Below, in pieces: positions 21,176-34,400 of a stretch of 64,000 nt of DNA. The stretch covers positions 25,402,501 to 25,466,500 of the forward strand of contig OX327695.1 of the NCBI GenBank assembly GCA_946807835.1, read 5' to 3'. The notes under the pieces are model-generated. The model made no database searches. It had not been told where the DNA came from and saw nothing but the letters and a program-made list of their open reading frames with translations. The translations under genes and the position numbers were made by a program. Origin of the DNA: Ailanthus altissimus. Lineage: Eukaryota > Streptophyta > Magnoliopsida > Sapindales > Simaroubaceae. Numbering within the stretch: position 1 is the stretch's first letter; every line of letters starts with the position of its first letter.

Positions 21176-23232
21176 TGCTGGAGATCAAATATATACAAGT
21201 GTATGCATGTGCAACTGTGTTTATTGTAAGAAATACGTATCTAATACATATTTAATGCAACAAAAAATTTAAAACCTATAATAAACACGTAAACATATAA
21301 ATTAAATTAATATATTAAAAGTAAAGTTAAAAAATCACTAGTACATATAATGTTTTACAGGTGTAATTTGGAGTCTGCCCGGAGTCACACTCGTAAACAG
21401 TTCTAATCACTAACTTAATAGGCTTGACAATCTAAAACAATAACTCCTTTAATCCAACATGGGATTAACACTTAACCCTAAATGGCCAGTTCTTCTTTCT
21501 TTTTTCTTTCTCTCTAAAAATAGAAAAATGAAACAAAGGAAACAAAAATGCAACAATTGCATTTATTGCCATTTTTTTCCGTAAAACAAACACATATATT
21601 TCTATTTTAATTATTATAATAATATTATATATTAAAATAATATTATTTAGCCACTTAAAACAAAAATAATAATAAAATAATATTTTAATATATATAAATG
21701 CATGACAACTATCATGCATAAATATATATTATATTATTAAAATATATAATATTATAAAATAATATATTTAATAGAGACTATCATGCATAAATATATATTA
21801 TATTATTAAAATATATAATATTATAAAATAATATATTTTAATAGAGATATTATGATTATTTAATATTAAATAATCATAGCGTAAAATGACCATTTTGCCC
21901 CTCATGAATAGTTATCAAGTATACCTCTTAGCAGGTCCTATCAAATCCAACACTTTGGTAAATTCAAATGAGGGTCTACAATGCGCCACGTATTATTTTA
22001 TAATTAGTGAATAATAATTATTGATTAATTATTGTATTTAACACTCAAACACGGACATGCACGCATTCTTGTGATAGTGTTAGATATTACTGGATTAAAC
22101 AATTTAATCTAGTATGCTGCCTCAATACACAACGAGTACACTCCATATCGCGTGACTTCCTAGGCAACGCCTGATTCGTCAAATGAAACTATTCTATAAG
22201 TTCGTGAGTAATACCCCACGCATACGTCATGAATATTACAAATTAGCACGTTGAACCATACAAGTTGAGGTTACAACGCATACGTATAATCCTTCCATCA
22301 TATATATCTTGGATGTGCGGGGACATAGATTAACACTGTCAAATCCCCATATGCTTATACATCCATAAACCTATCTCTAGAATGGTATCTCATTGAACAA
22401 TATAAGCAAACTCTTTACCATATTGTCTAACCCCGTGGAAACTCTTTTACGGGTTAACTGCTTATGGTCATAAGACTTTCTTGAGATACTATCTAGATAT
22501 ATCACTTCTTATGAGAGCTGATGGATCCCATATCTGCAAGCATCGGACTCCATGAGCATCGGACTATACCCAACGACACCCAGCGGTCAGACTATGAAAG
22601 ATCTCTGACATGCATGGAATCAAAGTATGGTGGATCACTCACAAGCCTACCATGGTGCTCAGGCCAGAGGACCACGTATACTACTCAAATCGAGAGGACT
22701 TTCCATTGATGGCAATATAGAATGTCTATTGGAGTCCTCATGAGTCTGTTTAGTACTTAGTCCTAACTGAATACCCATATGCCTATACAATCTCTAAGAT
22801 CCTAGTAAGTTAGGAACGACCAATTGCACCTTACAGATATAGACATACACTGATCTATATGAATTAATGAGATCTACTAACAGACCTACGTCAGTATAAA
22901 TAGATCAGAAATAATATATTTAATAACATACTTGCCTAATGACACATCCTAGCAACCTATTACAACTCTTGCAACTATATCATTATAAGCATATTCTGAG
23001 GTCTTTGTCCTCTTCCAGACAATGTTCCAACTCTTAGAATATTTGTTAACTCTTAGCACTGGTCTAAACTCCTTTAAACTCTATCTGAACACCTTTAGAT
23101 AATATAGAGTCTGTTGTGTAACAAGTATTAACTATTTTATTAAAAAATAATTAGCGATATAACAAAATATACTATGTATAGATATCAAATATTTATACAA
23201 AATCGGGATGACACGTAGGCGCAACCCTAACA
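21176..23232 (-). repeat. 5' LTR of copia 1
   Basis: About 2.06 kb, the partner of 14077-16070. It starts TGCTGGAGATC and ends CCCTAACA in plus coordinates. It contains a 69-bp tandem duplication (21709-21777 and 21778-21846) that the other LTR lacks, which explains most of the length difference. Confidence 0.92.
21709..21846. repeat. 69-bp tandem duplication inside the copia 1 5' LTR
   Basis: Two adjacent, nearly identical copies beginning CTATCATGCATAAATATA and ending TAATAGAGA. The opposite LTR has a single copy near 14620-14700, so the duplication arose after insertion or in the parental 5' end. Confidence 0.88.
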
Positions 23233-23237
23233 AAATG

Positions 23238-26200
23238 GTCACGTGCCACAAAAATAAAACCTTTAACACCATGTAAAGTATCCGCTGCTACATTAGAATT
23301 TACCTTTATGAATCCCATTGGAGATGGTAACTAATGGTACCTTAGTGCAATTTTGGTGGAAAGAGCCTTTCTAACTGATTTAGAAATCTTCCAAAAAACT
23401 CCCTACCAAACCACACACAGCCTCAATATCTATAATTCTTTTACCAAAGTCCACTAGTTTCTCACATACAAAATACACCAAAGTAAGACACAAAGGAAAT
23501 CAAAATCTTCATTATCAAAATGGTTCATACAGGAAATAAAAAAGTCACACAAGGATGTTTTGTAGGAACAACTATTATCAACTATAAAACTGCACCACGC
23601 ACGTACCTTTCTCAAATAAGGACATAACCAGAGTGTATAAATAATATTTTTAGAACCTCTCCCATATTTAGGGCAAGTCATATCTGTTGGAATATAGTTA
23701 CGCACTAAATTAGCATTTGTTGGGATCCAATCATGAGCTGCATTCCAAAGAAAAATCTTAACTTTTAGTGGTGCATTTAGCTTCCAATAACACTTATACC
23801 ATTCGCTAACAACCGATTTCTTAGAACTATTAGTAACTTTAATCTTCTTATAAGTGAGCTAGTATCCACTCTTTATCTGTATCTCCCCCAATGATTATAG
23901 TGCCACATAATATTATCTCCCTAACTAAGACCGTGGCGAGAAAGAAGAGTACTTAAAATAGCCAGTTGCTCATCCAGAGAGAAAGCTCTATAAATAACAT
24001 CAACATTCCATTCCCCCCGAAGCTGAATAAGCTTAGAAACAGTAGCATGCTCAACCAACTTGTACAGGAACAAAGATTTAAAGGACATCGGTCTAGGTAA
24101 CCATTAATCATGATACACCAGAACATTTTCTCCATTGCTAATTTGCAACCTAGTCCCTTTAGAAAGAATATTCCTCTCCTAAAGAATATTGCACTAAAGA
24201 AAAGAAGCACGAGAGGTTGCCTTTGTTTGCCAGAAACTCTAATTTGAAAAATAGAACCCTTTAACTACTTTAGCTATAAGAGAATCTGGATTAGACAAAA
24301 TGTGTGATCCTTGTTTAGCAATCATGGCTTGATTAAAAATAAACAGATTTTGAGAACTAATGCCATAACTTTTCTTCCCATGACACAGCACATCTCACTT
24401 ATACCAATGTAATTTTCGTTTTAACTCATCACCACCCCACCAGAAGCTTGCACAAGTCTAAAATGTTCATGGATTAGGGTTATAGGAAGGCAAAATAGAT
24501 TCATAGAGTAAGCAAGAATTGCTTGAATGACTGCTTTAATTAAAACCTCTCTGCCTTCAGCCGAAAACAACTCTTTTTCCAACCTTTTAACTTATTCCAC
24601 ATTTTGTCTCTAATATTAGCAAAACATCTTCTTTTATTACGACCATTAATACTTGGGAGACCCAAATACTTTTCGTAACTGTTAACTTTCTTAACCCCAA
24701 GTACCATAAGAAGGTTCATAAATCTCTTAATTGAAACTGGCTTTCCAAAATATATAGCTGATTTATCAAAGTTTACGAATTGACCTGAAGCCTTGGTATA
24801 TAGGTATAATACTTCTCGGATGGAATGACCACAAGCTAAAGTAGCCTTAGCAAAAATTAAGTAATTATCAGCAAAAAAATTAATAGGAAATTGAGGGTTT
24901 ATACTTATCACACTGAATCCCATACAACCTTTCAGATTTCTCGGCTTGCTGAAGTATAGAGGAAATCCCCTCAGCACATAGGATGAATAAATATAAAGAT
25001 AGAGGATCCCCTTGTCGGAGTCCCCTTTGGGGTTTTATCATACCTTTCGAAACACTATTGATCAGCAAAGAGTAAGAGACCGATGAAACACACCTCATCA
25101 ATAACCTACACCAATTATCTGAGAAGCTAAACCATCTTGGGATCATCTCAAGGAAAGGTCACTCCACTTGATTATATACCTTAGACATATCCAATTTCAT
25201 TACCATATAACCCTCATTGGACCCTGTTTGCCGTTTGACATAATTTAGACATTCAAACCCAATAATTACATTATCCGTGATCAATTTATCTGTGATAAAG
25301 GCACTTTGAAATTCAAAAACAAGGTCACCCATAACACATCGCAGTTTATTAGCCAAAGTCTTAGAAATAAATTTGTAGACAATATTTCAAAGATTTATTG
25401 GTATATATTCCCCTCGTATTCTTGGTAAATCACATTTAGGAATTAAGACAATAAGAGTTTCATTAATATGAGAGATATCACCGTCATTGTTAAGAAACTC
25501 CAAACAACAATAAGAGATATCATTACCAATTATGTCCCAAAACTTCTGATAGAAAAGAGCAGACATACTATCTATACCTAACGTTTTTTGTTGGAAACAT
25601 TTAGAATAAGGCATGTTGAATTCTATCATTTGAAAAAAGAATATCAAGATGCAGACTATTAGCCTCAAACAGATGAGAGAGAATGTTGTCCACCATATTT
25701 TGTATCCTATATAAAAGAGTTAGAAGATGAAAAGATATGCTGGAAATGATTCAAGAAGACATGTTCTGTGCCACTTTCATCAATCTTCCGTATATTATTA
25801 TCATCAAGGACCCCATTGATTCTATTACGCTTATGGCGACCTGAAGCTTTTCGATGAAAGTATTTTGAGTTTCTAGCTCCACTTTTGCACCATGATACCT
25901 GTGCACACTGACACTAATGAGCATCATGTTTATAAAGGAGATCATCTAAGGCCTTCTCTGTATCTCTAATCCCTTTCCATGACTTCAAGTTCACTTCTTA
26001 ATTAAACTCAGCCAATTCTTTATGTCGCCTCTTAATTTCTGAATTTAAGTACTATAAATTTTTATTATACCAAACCTTAAGATAAACACCGATACGATTT
26101 AGGTTAGTCATAATCACTTGCAGCTCTCATCTTGGCCAAGTTCATCCATTTGCAACAATTTCCTTGCATTCATCCTCCTCGATCCATGCTTCCTAAAAAG

Positions 26201-26940
26201 TGAAAACGACTATCATGATTCTTTTTAAGTCCTTTACCAACATCACTGCTTGATTCTAAAACTTTAATTAAAATGGGTCTATGATCAAACCCCTAGAAAT
26301 CCAAATGATGCATACTTGAATAAGGAAACAACTCAGAGCATATTAATGAACAGACCGCCCTATCCAAAGTTTTCTGAATTAAGTTACCTCTTTGATGACT
26401 ATTACACCAAGTGAACAACGATCATATCCCCTTAATTGCAACTAATCCACAATTATTCAAGACCTTACGAAAATTCTCCATAAAATAATAGAGCCTTAAA
26501 GCCCCCCTTTCTTCTTTCTCACATTAAATTCTTATTAAAATCACCATCATAAAACTATGGCAGGGATGATAAAGCAGCAACACGCCTTAATAGTTCCCAC
26601 AAATGAACCCTTTAGAAGGATTCAGGGTGACCATAAAAACCAATAAATCACCAAAGTTTCCCTTGATGGAACTCAATCAGCACATCAATTTGGAATTTAA
26701 AGTAAGAAAGTAATCTTACCCCAATATCATTATACCATAATAATGCTAAACCCCCACTATGACCTGATTTCTCCACAACAAGTTTACTAGTGAAAGATAG
26801 TTGAACTCTTACTCGCTTTATTAAATGTGAATCTAATAAAGTTTCACTCAAAAACACCAAGCTCGGATTACATTCATCGACTCTACAGCCCAAGATTTGG
26901 AATGTACGGGGATTGCCCATACCCTACCTATGCTAACATA
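23238..26940 (-). pseudogene. LINE ORF2: endonuclease, reverse transcriptase, zf-RVT, start of RNase H
   Basis: Minus-strand order: the endonuclease begins just below 26940 with GMGNPRTFQILG and continues with LVFLSETLL and the SGGLALLW block to about 26150. The reverse transcriptase lies at 24540-25700 with PRIRGEYIPINL, LDMSKVYNQVEW and RQGDPLSLYLFIL. Then comes the thumb, a zf-RVT cysteine/histidine block (CPKYGRG...YTLWLCPYL, about 23590-23690), and the start of RNase H at 23238-23340. The catalytic FADD motif of the reverse transcriptase reads FADN, and there are many stops and shifts. The remaining RNase H lies beyond the copia at 13900-14071. Confidence 0.9.
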
Positions 26941-28540
26941 AGATTTTCATTGTGTTTGGCAGTCCTGCACCATTGCAGCAACCGCCAATAAAAGATGATG
27001 CACCATTTTCTGAATACATGACATCCTCACATTTCCCCTCTATTATAAGTTGTCTCCTTTTACCTCCGTGGCCCTTATTCTCAATGATCTCAAAAAATAC
27101 AGAGTTGTTATCCTTCCTTTTAGATGGTTTCCAATCTGTAGTAGCATTGGCTAACTTGGACATACCCTTTCTAAGTTTCTCGTACGATACATTCTTCAAA
27201 CCTTTTCGAATCTTAGTATTGGTCTTAGTCTTAGTTGTTCTAGAACTCTTATTTGCCATCTTGTTCTCCTTTTATCAGACCGTAATAAATGAGTACTAAA
27301 TTGGAAGTTGTTACGGAGCTCCACTTTCGACAATAGGTCAACATTGTTCCCTCAAAAACATCCCAACCACTAGGCAAGTTTAACTTATTTTCCTCTACTA
27401 GTGTTGACCCAAAGGTTAGACCCTTGAAAGGGTTTGATGACCCCACCATTTTATCACGAACAAGTGTCTGACCCTTTTTAGTCACATGTAGCCCTTAGTA
27501 TTGAAACAAGTTTGACTTCCCCCTGGCCTTCTTCAAAGACCACCTTCCTAGCTACCATAGGTTCTTTACCAAGCCTTTGACGCGGCAAAGGAATAAGTTT
27601 TGAATGTGTGTCTATAAGGTGGCTTCCACCACCAAATTCTATACTATAGGACATATTCGACTCATTCCTCTGTGGTACTTTGTCATTCAGATTAGAAGCC
27701 AAATCCACATTCTTCTTTCTCTACTGAAACCGTCATTCCTTCCTTTTTACCATTGAAAAAGAACTACTTCCACTAGCCATCACCTTTGAACCCTTTAGAG
27801 AACTATGTATTTTACATAAGTCAAAATCGGCATTAATCCAAGTTCTATAAAAGCCAATCTTATTTTTCAATCTGCCACTCTTAAATAACACACACCCATA
27901 TAGTAAGTGTCCAATGCAACCACAACCAAGACAAATTTCAAGCAGACGTTCATAATGTAGAACTATCGTAACAAACTCTTATATCCTTTATAGATACCCT
28001 AAGAATTAGTTTTAAAGGCTCTGCAACATTTACTCTCACTCTTACCCTTAAAAATTTTCCAATACATTTCTTAGACATACATTTGTCTATCTCCTTAACA
28101 ACTCTAATCATTGAACCCAATTCTTGACTAACTTTCTTGTTCATAAAGAGTAAAGGTTAACCATGTAATTGAATCCAAACTACCACTGATTTAAAAGACA
28201 TATCAGAAAAATGCCTAAGGCCTTTTGGCTCAACAAAGACAATCAACTTTCTATCGAAGTGCCAAGGTTGTCCTGTAATTACTCTCTTCTTATCATTAGA
28301 GACCTAAAAGAGAAAATAAATAAGTTCTGTTCTGACTATACTACTTCCACACTAAACTTCTCTACCGTTCACCAAATTAATTTCATACACGAAATGAAAG
28401 CTTCACAATTAATAGTATTTGGACTTAAGACTTTCCCAATCAAAGATAAAGAAACTCTTGTATCGCCAGCCACTAAGGCTTTTTGGAAAAATTCTGTTAT
28501 TGGTACACTAACATCATCTAACTAGAGACTCATATTTAAA
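26941..28540 (-). pseudogene. LINE ORF1: DUF4283 and CCHC zinc knuckle, nucleic-acid-binding
   Basis: On the minus strand a DUF4283-type domain is seen at about 28140-28530 (IGKVLSPNTINCEAF, then GQPWHFDRKLIVFVEP), followed by an intact zinc knuckle CLGCGCIGHLLYGC (C-x2-C-x4-H-x4-C, about 27886-27928) and a variable basic tail ending GLPNTMKIL next to ORF2. ORF1 proteins of plant L1 elements bind the element RNA. Stops and at least two frame shifts make this copy non-functional. Confidence 0.85.
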
Positions 28541-29100
28541 AGCAATTTCATTTAAGTTCATGACTTTCACAAGTTAAAAATAGAGCAGATACAACTTGGA
28601 AATAGAAGCCGCGGCTAGCTGGAACTGGAGTGAGAATTGGTAGAGAAGCCCACGGTGTAGATTGCTAAAAGCGGAACAGTTTTCAGCATAACAGCTACAA
28701 GGACAAGGACAACAGAAACAGGAGTAAGTTTGGAGCTACAGGCGTGAAATACAGAGATGATCCAAAGCAGGAGTCTGTTCCAGCTGGATAGATGCAGTAC
28801 TGCAGATCAGAAGTAATAAGAACTGAAATTAAGAGTAACGGGAAGAATGTTGGATTGTTGAGCAAGTAGGACAGAAGGTGTAGTCGATTGGGGAAAAATG
28901 GATCAAGTGGAGTATGTGGCTAATCGGATGGTGGGGGTGCCAGAAAAAAGTTTAGAGACATTGCAAAAAACTGGAGATGACCGGAGTTGAAAGGGAAGAT
29001 AAGAGTAAATGTCGATCGGGGAAACTTTTTTATGCTACAGTAACATGGTTACTATAGCGAGGCTAAGTCTATGTTTTGGTGGCTCATTTTTTGCACTCAG
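28541..29100 (-). other. 5' UTR of the LINE
   Basis: A stretch less AT-rich than its surroundings, with no open frame, lying between the DUF4283 start and the right-hand target duplication. Its place and length fit the internal-promoter region of a plant LINE. Confidence 0.6.
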
Positions 29101-29117
29101 TCCATTCAACTTGTTTA
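29101..29117. repeat. Right copy of the 17-bp LINE target-site duplication
   Basis: TCCATTCAACTTGTTTA, identical to 13655-13671. Confidence 0.9.
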
Positions 29118-29782
29118 TTATTAGCTAGTGAATCTTGAACTGAGGATGACATGTCGTTCAATAGTTCGTTTAGTTTATGTACAACTTCTCGTTCTTAAAC
29201 ACCCCGCCCAATTGAAGAATCCCTACTAGCTGTCTATGAAGAATTCTCAAATTGCCAAATTCCAAAATCTAAATCATAGCCCCTTAACGTCTAATCCGCA
29301 ATTGATGATGTTGTTGCAATTGGAAGAAGTTATCGCTACCTCGCCCATAAAGATTTGAAAACTCCTCCTTACCGCTTGTGTGGACTAAAGAATCCCTCCT
29401 TGTCACCTGTAAAGGATCCCCAACACAACCAAACCCTAGCCCCCTTTGTTGCTAATTGGGAAATATTAACTTATTGCCTAACCATAAAATTTGTTTTCTC
29501 TCCTTTTGTTATGAAATAAAATTTGATTATGATAATAAATTATAATTATAATGCTTTGCTTGAAGTTGGCGACTGATTATGATTACTTTACTTGCATTGG
29601 TGATTGATGGGCGAAAATGAATAGTTTCAAACAAGCCCAAAATCGATTATAAGGTTCTACGATCGATTTCATTAAAAATATAATTGATTGGTTCAATTTA
29701 TTTTAAATTGAATTGATCCGAATTAATTTTACTAAAGTCTATCTTTTTTATTTACTAATGTTAATGTCTTAATTTTCAATTC

Positions 29783-29816
<34 letters not shown>

Positions 29817-30181
29817 ATAATCAATTTTTATAATTTTTAAAATTATTTATTACACTATTTTTTATTTAATGATCATTTGACACTTCATTTATAATCTAAA
29901 ATTTAAAATATAATTTAAAATATGTAATATTACTCTTTTAATATAGTACATCTAACAAACTTATATTTAGAATGAATTAATTTACTTTCGTAAATGAAAA
30001 AATTTATCTATCTCTCCTCAAATTTAAGTTTAGTATATCCAATACTAGGATATATAGTTTCTTAATTATAGCAACCAATATTTTGTCCTAAAAAAATGAG
30101 GGTTTTAAAAATATTTCTTAAAAATATTTTAAATTCCTTATAGACTCTAGCGCTTTCTTTGAAGTCTAAAAGTGGTAAACT
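29118..30181. other. Intergenic DNA between the two LINEs
   Basis: 29118-29470 has moderate GC content and no long open frame. It is older host or repeat DNA next to the LINE target site. From 29470 the sequence becomes AT-rich, with an (AT)n microsatellite at 29786-29815. The 5' UTR of the plus-strand LINE probably lies in the last few hundred bases, but its boundary is not visible. Confidence 0.5.
29786..29815. repeat. (AT)n microsatellite
   Basis: About 15 uninterrupted AT units. Confidence 0.9.
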
Positions 30182-31101
30182 ATGGATTTGGAATCTTTAG
30201 TAAAGAAATATAGTGATCTCCCTATCAATGGAAATTCTATTTCAATTGTTACTCTCAACTCTTCCATCTGAAAAGTTGAGGAATACCGAGTTTTTTTTAT
30301 TAGTTATTGGCAAAGTTCTATGCTCTCGTCTAATGAACCGAGAACTTTTCATTAATATAATTCGCCATATTTGGCAAACAGTGGAGCCAATTACTATTAA
30401 GTCAATTGGTATTAGCTATAATATGTTTATTTTCCATTTCAGTTTAGATGTCGATCATAAACGTGTGTTAGTTGGTGGTCCGTGGAGTATTAACAATAGC
30501 CTTTTGGTGTTAGAGGTTCCGTAGGGCCTAGACAGTTGCAAAACCTATTATTTAGCCACGTTTGGTTTTTATTTTTTCGGAGGGAGGGGGGTGGTTTCAT
30601 GATCTATTAGGCCTGCAAGATGATTGGAGGAATGATTGAAAGGGTAGAGGAGGTTGACAAGGGGGGCTTCTGGAAATTGCATAGGCTATTTTCTTTGTGT
30701 TCACGTCAACATTGACGTCTCTACTCCATTTAAACTGGCAACGAGGTTGTAAATTTTTGGGTTAAATGAATTACCTATTATTTTTCTTCAATATGAGAGG
30801 CATCTTGAGATTTGCTTAGGTTGTGTGGTACTTTTAGGCATCCTGACTGGAAGTGTTTAACTCATGCTGCAGGAATTGCTGATCTATCAAGTTAAATATT
30901 TGCAATACTAATTAAGGCTAGCCCAAGGGTTTTACTAGTGCAAACTCAATTAAGTGAGGTCGTGGAGCTTCTGAATTCGCTAGACATTTTCTTCTCGCTG
31001 ACATGACCTTTCTCAAGGTCCAACATCTTCTCGGAGATCAAATTCATTGGACAAAGATCTTGGTGTTTTTGTGATCCTTTTGGCAGTATTCGAAGATGGT
31101 C
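30182..31101 (+). pseudogene. ORF1 of a second, plus-strand LINE (DUF4283), 5' part
   Basis: It begins at the ATG at 30182 (MDLESLVKKYSDLPING). A frame shift then leads into the DUF4283 core at 30213-30524, with LVIGKVLCSRLMNRELF and KRVLVGGPWSINNSLLVLEVP. A further decayed stretch continues to 31101, where the small copia element interrupts it. It is only distantly similar to ORF1 of the minus-strand LINE, so this is a separate lineage. Confidence 0.75.
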
Positions 31102-31479
31102 TGTTGGAAGAGGAGTTTGGTGTTTAGGAATTTTAGTGAGAGATGAGATTGGAAGAGAGAAGAGGATTTGTAGAGAAATAACTTTTTATTAAACTCTTGA
31201 ATTGCTTTGGTTTTGCTTGATACAACATGAAGAATTCACCTATATTAATAGTAGTAGATGGAGAGTTCTATACATCAAATTTTAACAAATATAATAATTA
31301 CACTCTTAACAAAATAGAAGATTAATCTAGATAATTTTGACATAAGATGCAAAATTTATCTAGAGTATAAATCTAGAACATCTAGAATATATTAGTTCTA
31401 GAAGATGGTTTTGGATCAAGATTTGGGCTCAAATTATGAACTCAAAAATATTGGACTAAATCAAGTTTATTTCTCAACA
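31102..31479 (-). repeat. 3' LTR of copia 2
   Basis: 378 bp, aligned over its whole length with 35469-35838. An extra short segment with ATCTAGAACATCTAG accounts for the length difference. Confidence 0.9.
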
Positions 31480-31499
31480 CCTCTCTTTAAACTTAATCT

Positions 31500-34400
31500 T
31501 GTCATGCCAATTAAAGCTCTCATCTTGACAAAAACTTTATGCTTGAACTGTTTGGTAAAGATATCAGCAACTTGGTCTTGAGACTTGGCATACATTAGTT
31601 GTACCTTCTTTCGTGTCATCCTCTCTCTAAGAAAATGATACCTTGTATCAATGTGCTTACTTCAATTATGGAACACTGGATGTTTAGCTAATGCAATAGC
31701 TAAATTGTTATCAATATAAACCTTTGTCGCCTCTTTTCATGCCATATGAAGCTCCTTCATCAAGTTCTTAAGCTAAATTTCATAGTAAACACATGATGTT
31801 GCAGCAACATACCCCGCTTCACATATTGAAAGTGTAACAACTGGTTGCTTCTTTGAACTCCAAGTGAAAGCGATATCTCTCATGAAAAATATAAACTCTG
31901 TGGTGCTCTTTCTTTCATCCAAGTCTCCAGCCCGATCACTATCATTGTACCCAACAAGCATTAAATTGTGAGAAAATGAATAAAATAGACAAAAGTCAAT
32001 AATACCTTTGATGTAGTGAAGGATTCTCTTGACAGCCTTTATATGAGTGCTTGTGGGTGATTCTATATAGCAGCTAACAAGTCCAACACCAAAGAGAATG
32101 TTAGGCTTTGTGCATGTTAAATACTGCAAGCTTCCAACTAAGCTCTTGAAAGTTGTAGGATTAATGTCTTCTTCTTTTTGTTTTGACAACTTGATCCCAT
32201 ATTTTGTGACCGTACTCACCGATTTGTAATTTTGTATATTGAACCTTTTAAGCACTTCTCTTGCATAGCCTTTTTGAGAGATGAAGATGCCTCTACTCTC
32301 TTGCTTCACTTCAATACCAAGATAGTATGGCATGAGTCCAATATCTATCATCTCAAATTCTTTGGTCCTTACTTGCTTAAATTCTTCAAACAGAGTTGGA
32401 TTGTTACTTGTAAAAATCAAATCATCCACGTACAAGTAAACAAGCAACATATCTCCATTTCCATTCACCTTTACATAGAGGGCATTTTCATATGGGCATT
32501 TTGAAAAATTATTATCTTGAAAGTATTTATTTATTCTACTATACCATGCCCTTGGTGCTTATTTCAAACCATAAACACTTTTTTCAATTTTAAAACTTTA
32601 TTTCGTGCCCTCTCACCTTATATCCCAAAGTTTGCTCAATGAACACTTCTTATTCAAGGTATCCATTAAAAAAGACAGATTTTACATCTATTTGATAAAT
32701 TTTCTATTTATTTTGAGCAGCCAAAGAGATGATTAATCTTACAACTTCTAAATTAGCAACGGGAGCGAATACCTCTTCGTAGTCAATATTGGCTCTTTGC
32801 TTGTAGTCTTTGGCAACCAAAACGTTCAACTTCTTCTTTAGCATTCTTTTTCACCTTGTACACCTACTTGAATCCAATAGCCTTTTGCCCTTGTGGAAAT
32901 GTTGCTAACTTTTATATTCGTTCTTCACTATTGCTTTAATTTTTTCATCCATTGCATCTCTCCACCTTTTGTCTTTTACTGCTTCTTCAAAACTTATTGG
33001 TTCACTATCTGCAAAAAAATAAAAAAATGTTAGATTTTTTTTATTCTCTGTCACTTCATAAATTTCTTGCAAGCTCTGAACTTTATGTGTTCTTAGACTT
33101 GAGCTTAAGCTTGGGCTAGTCAGACTTTCATTTGTGCTTGTTGATGGTGAATGTGGCAGAGTGATAAGCTGCTAAGATTCTTTGCTTGCTTGATCTTCAT
33201 CTTCATAAAAGAAATGAAAGAAGTCACAATTTTCTTCTTGGTCATTCCAACTCTACGTGCGTTCTTTATCAAATTCAACATCTCTACTAATAACCACCTT
33301 CCTATTGCTTAGATTGTACAATTTATAGCATTTGAAGCTTGAGTCATAGTCAATAAAAATAAACTTTTTAATTTTGTCATCAAGTTTAAACCTTTGATGG
33401 TTCGACTTGTGAGCATATGCAATACTCCTAAACACCTTCAAAGGAGAGACTCTGTGTTTTCTTCCACTTTAAGCTTCTTGAGGTATCTTTTCCCACACAC
33501 TTTTTTGTATGAGAATGGTTCATCAAGTATACCGCACAATCAACGGCCTTGACCCAAAATTGTTTAAGCATTTTCTTACTCTTTGACATACTTCGGGCTA
33601 TATTGAGAATTATTCTATTTCTTCTTTTAGTCACTCCATTTTGTTGGGATGAGGGGATCTAGGAACTGTTAAAGGCGGTGAATACTATTATTTTCACAAA
33701 ATTCATTAAAAACAATTTAGGTACATTCGCCACCTTTATTAGATCTCGTGGCTTTAATATAATGACCACTTTCTTTTTCAACAAGTGCTTTAAATTTCTT
33801 TAAAGCACTAAATGCATCTGATTTATTCTTAAGAAAATACACTCAAGTCTTTCTACTAAAATCATCAATAAAAATGATAAAATAATTATTTTTTTCAAAA
33901 GTGCTTGGGTGAATTGGGCTACAAACATTGATATGAACAAATTCAAGTGGTTTGCTTGCTCTTGATTTTGATTCTTTTGCAAAGCTTTTTCTAAATTGCT
34001 TTCTAAGCAAGCATCCTTCACACAATTGATTTGGGTGATTAATGGAAGGCAATCTTTTCACCATTTGTTTATTAGACAATATTTTAAAGCCATCAAAATT
34101 AAGGTGCCCAAATCTCATATGCCATAGCCAAGATGGATTTTTAAAACATGCCTTTAGGCATTTTGCAATATCATTTTGAATGTTCAATAAAAGTATTCTA
34201 TTTCTAGTTATTAGCACCTTAGCTATTAAAATATTATTACCATCTCTTATTAAAAGACTATTATATATGATATTAATATCGTAGCTTTTTTTTAATAGTT
34301 GGCTAATGCTTAGAATATTATTTTTCATGTTAGGCATATAATAAATTAATGCCTTCCATTTTTTTAATTTAATTAAAATTTCACCATTTCCTTTAACTAG

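Larger units (their letters stand above)
14077..23232 (-). mobile_element. Ty1/copia retrotransposon with 2-kb LTRs, minus strand (copia 1)
   Basis: LTRs are at 14077-16070 and 21176-23232, flanked by a perfect 5-bp duplication AAATG (14072-14076 and 23233-23237). Read on the minus strand the order is LTR, primer-binding site, 1.2-kb leader, gag, protease, integrase, reverse transcriptase, RNase H, polypurine tract, LTR, which is the copia order (integrase before reverse transcriptase). The LTRs differ at many positions by eye, so the insertion is old. The element sits in the RNase H region of the LINE at 13672-29100 and is therefore younger than that LINE. Confidence 0.95.
13672..29100 (-). 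mobile_element. L1-type LINE, full length, interrupted by a copia element
   Basis: The element is bounded by a perfect 17-bp duplication TCCATTCAACTTGTTTA at 13655-13671 and 29101-29117, with a short poly(T) (poly(A) on the minus strand) just inside the left end. Such long target duplications are made by LINE target-primed reverse transcription. Order on the minus strand: 5' UTR (about 28540-29100), ORF1 with DUF4283 and zinc knuckle, ORF2 with endonuclease, reverse transcriptase, zf-RVT and RNase H. Without the inserted copia (14077-23232 plus one AAATG copy) the LINE is about 6.3 kb, a normal length for plant L1 elements. All frames carry stops or shifts, so it is dead. Confidence 0.92.

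Noticed and set aside
20814..21272. A 152-codon open frame in the copia 1 leader, and overlapping frames on both strands
   Set aside because: The frames exist only because the GC-rich minisatellite has few stops. They lie in the untranslated leader, have repetitive residue content and no domain.
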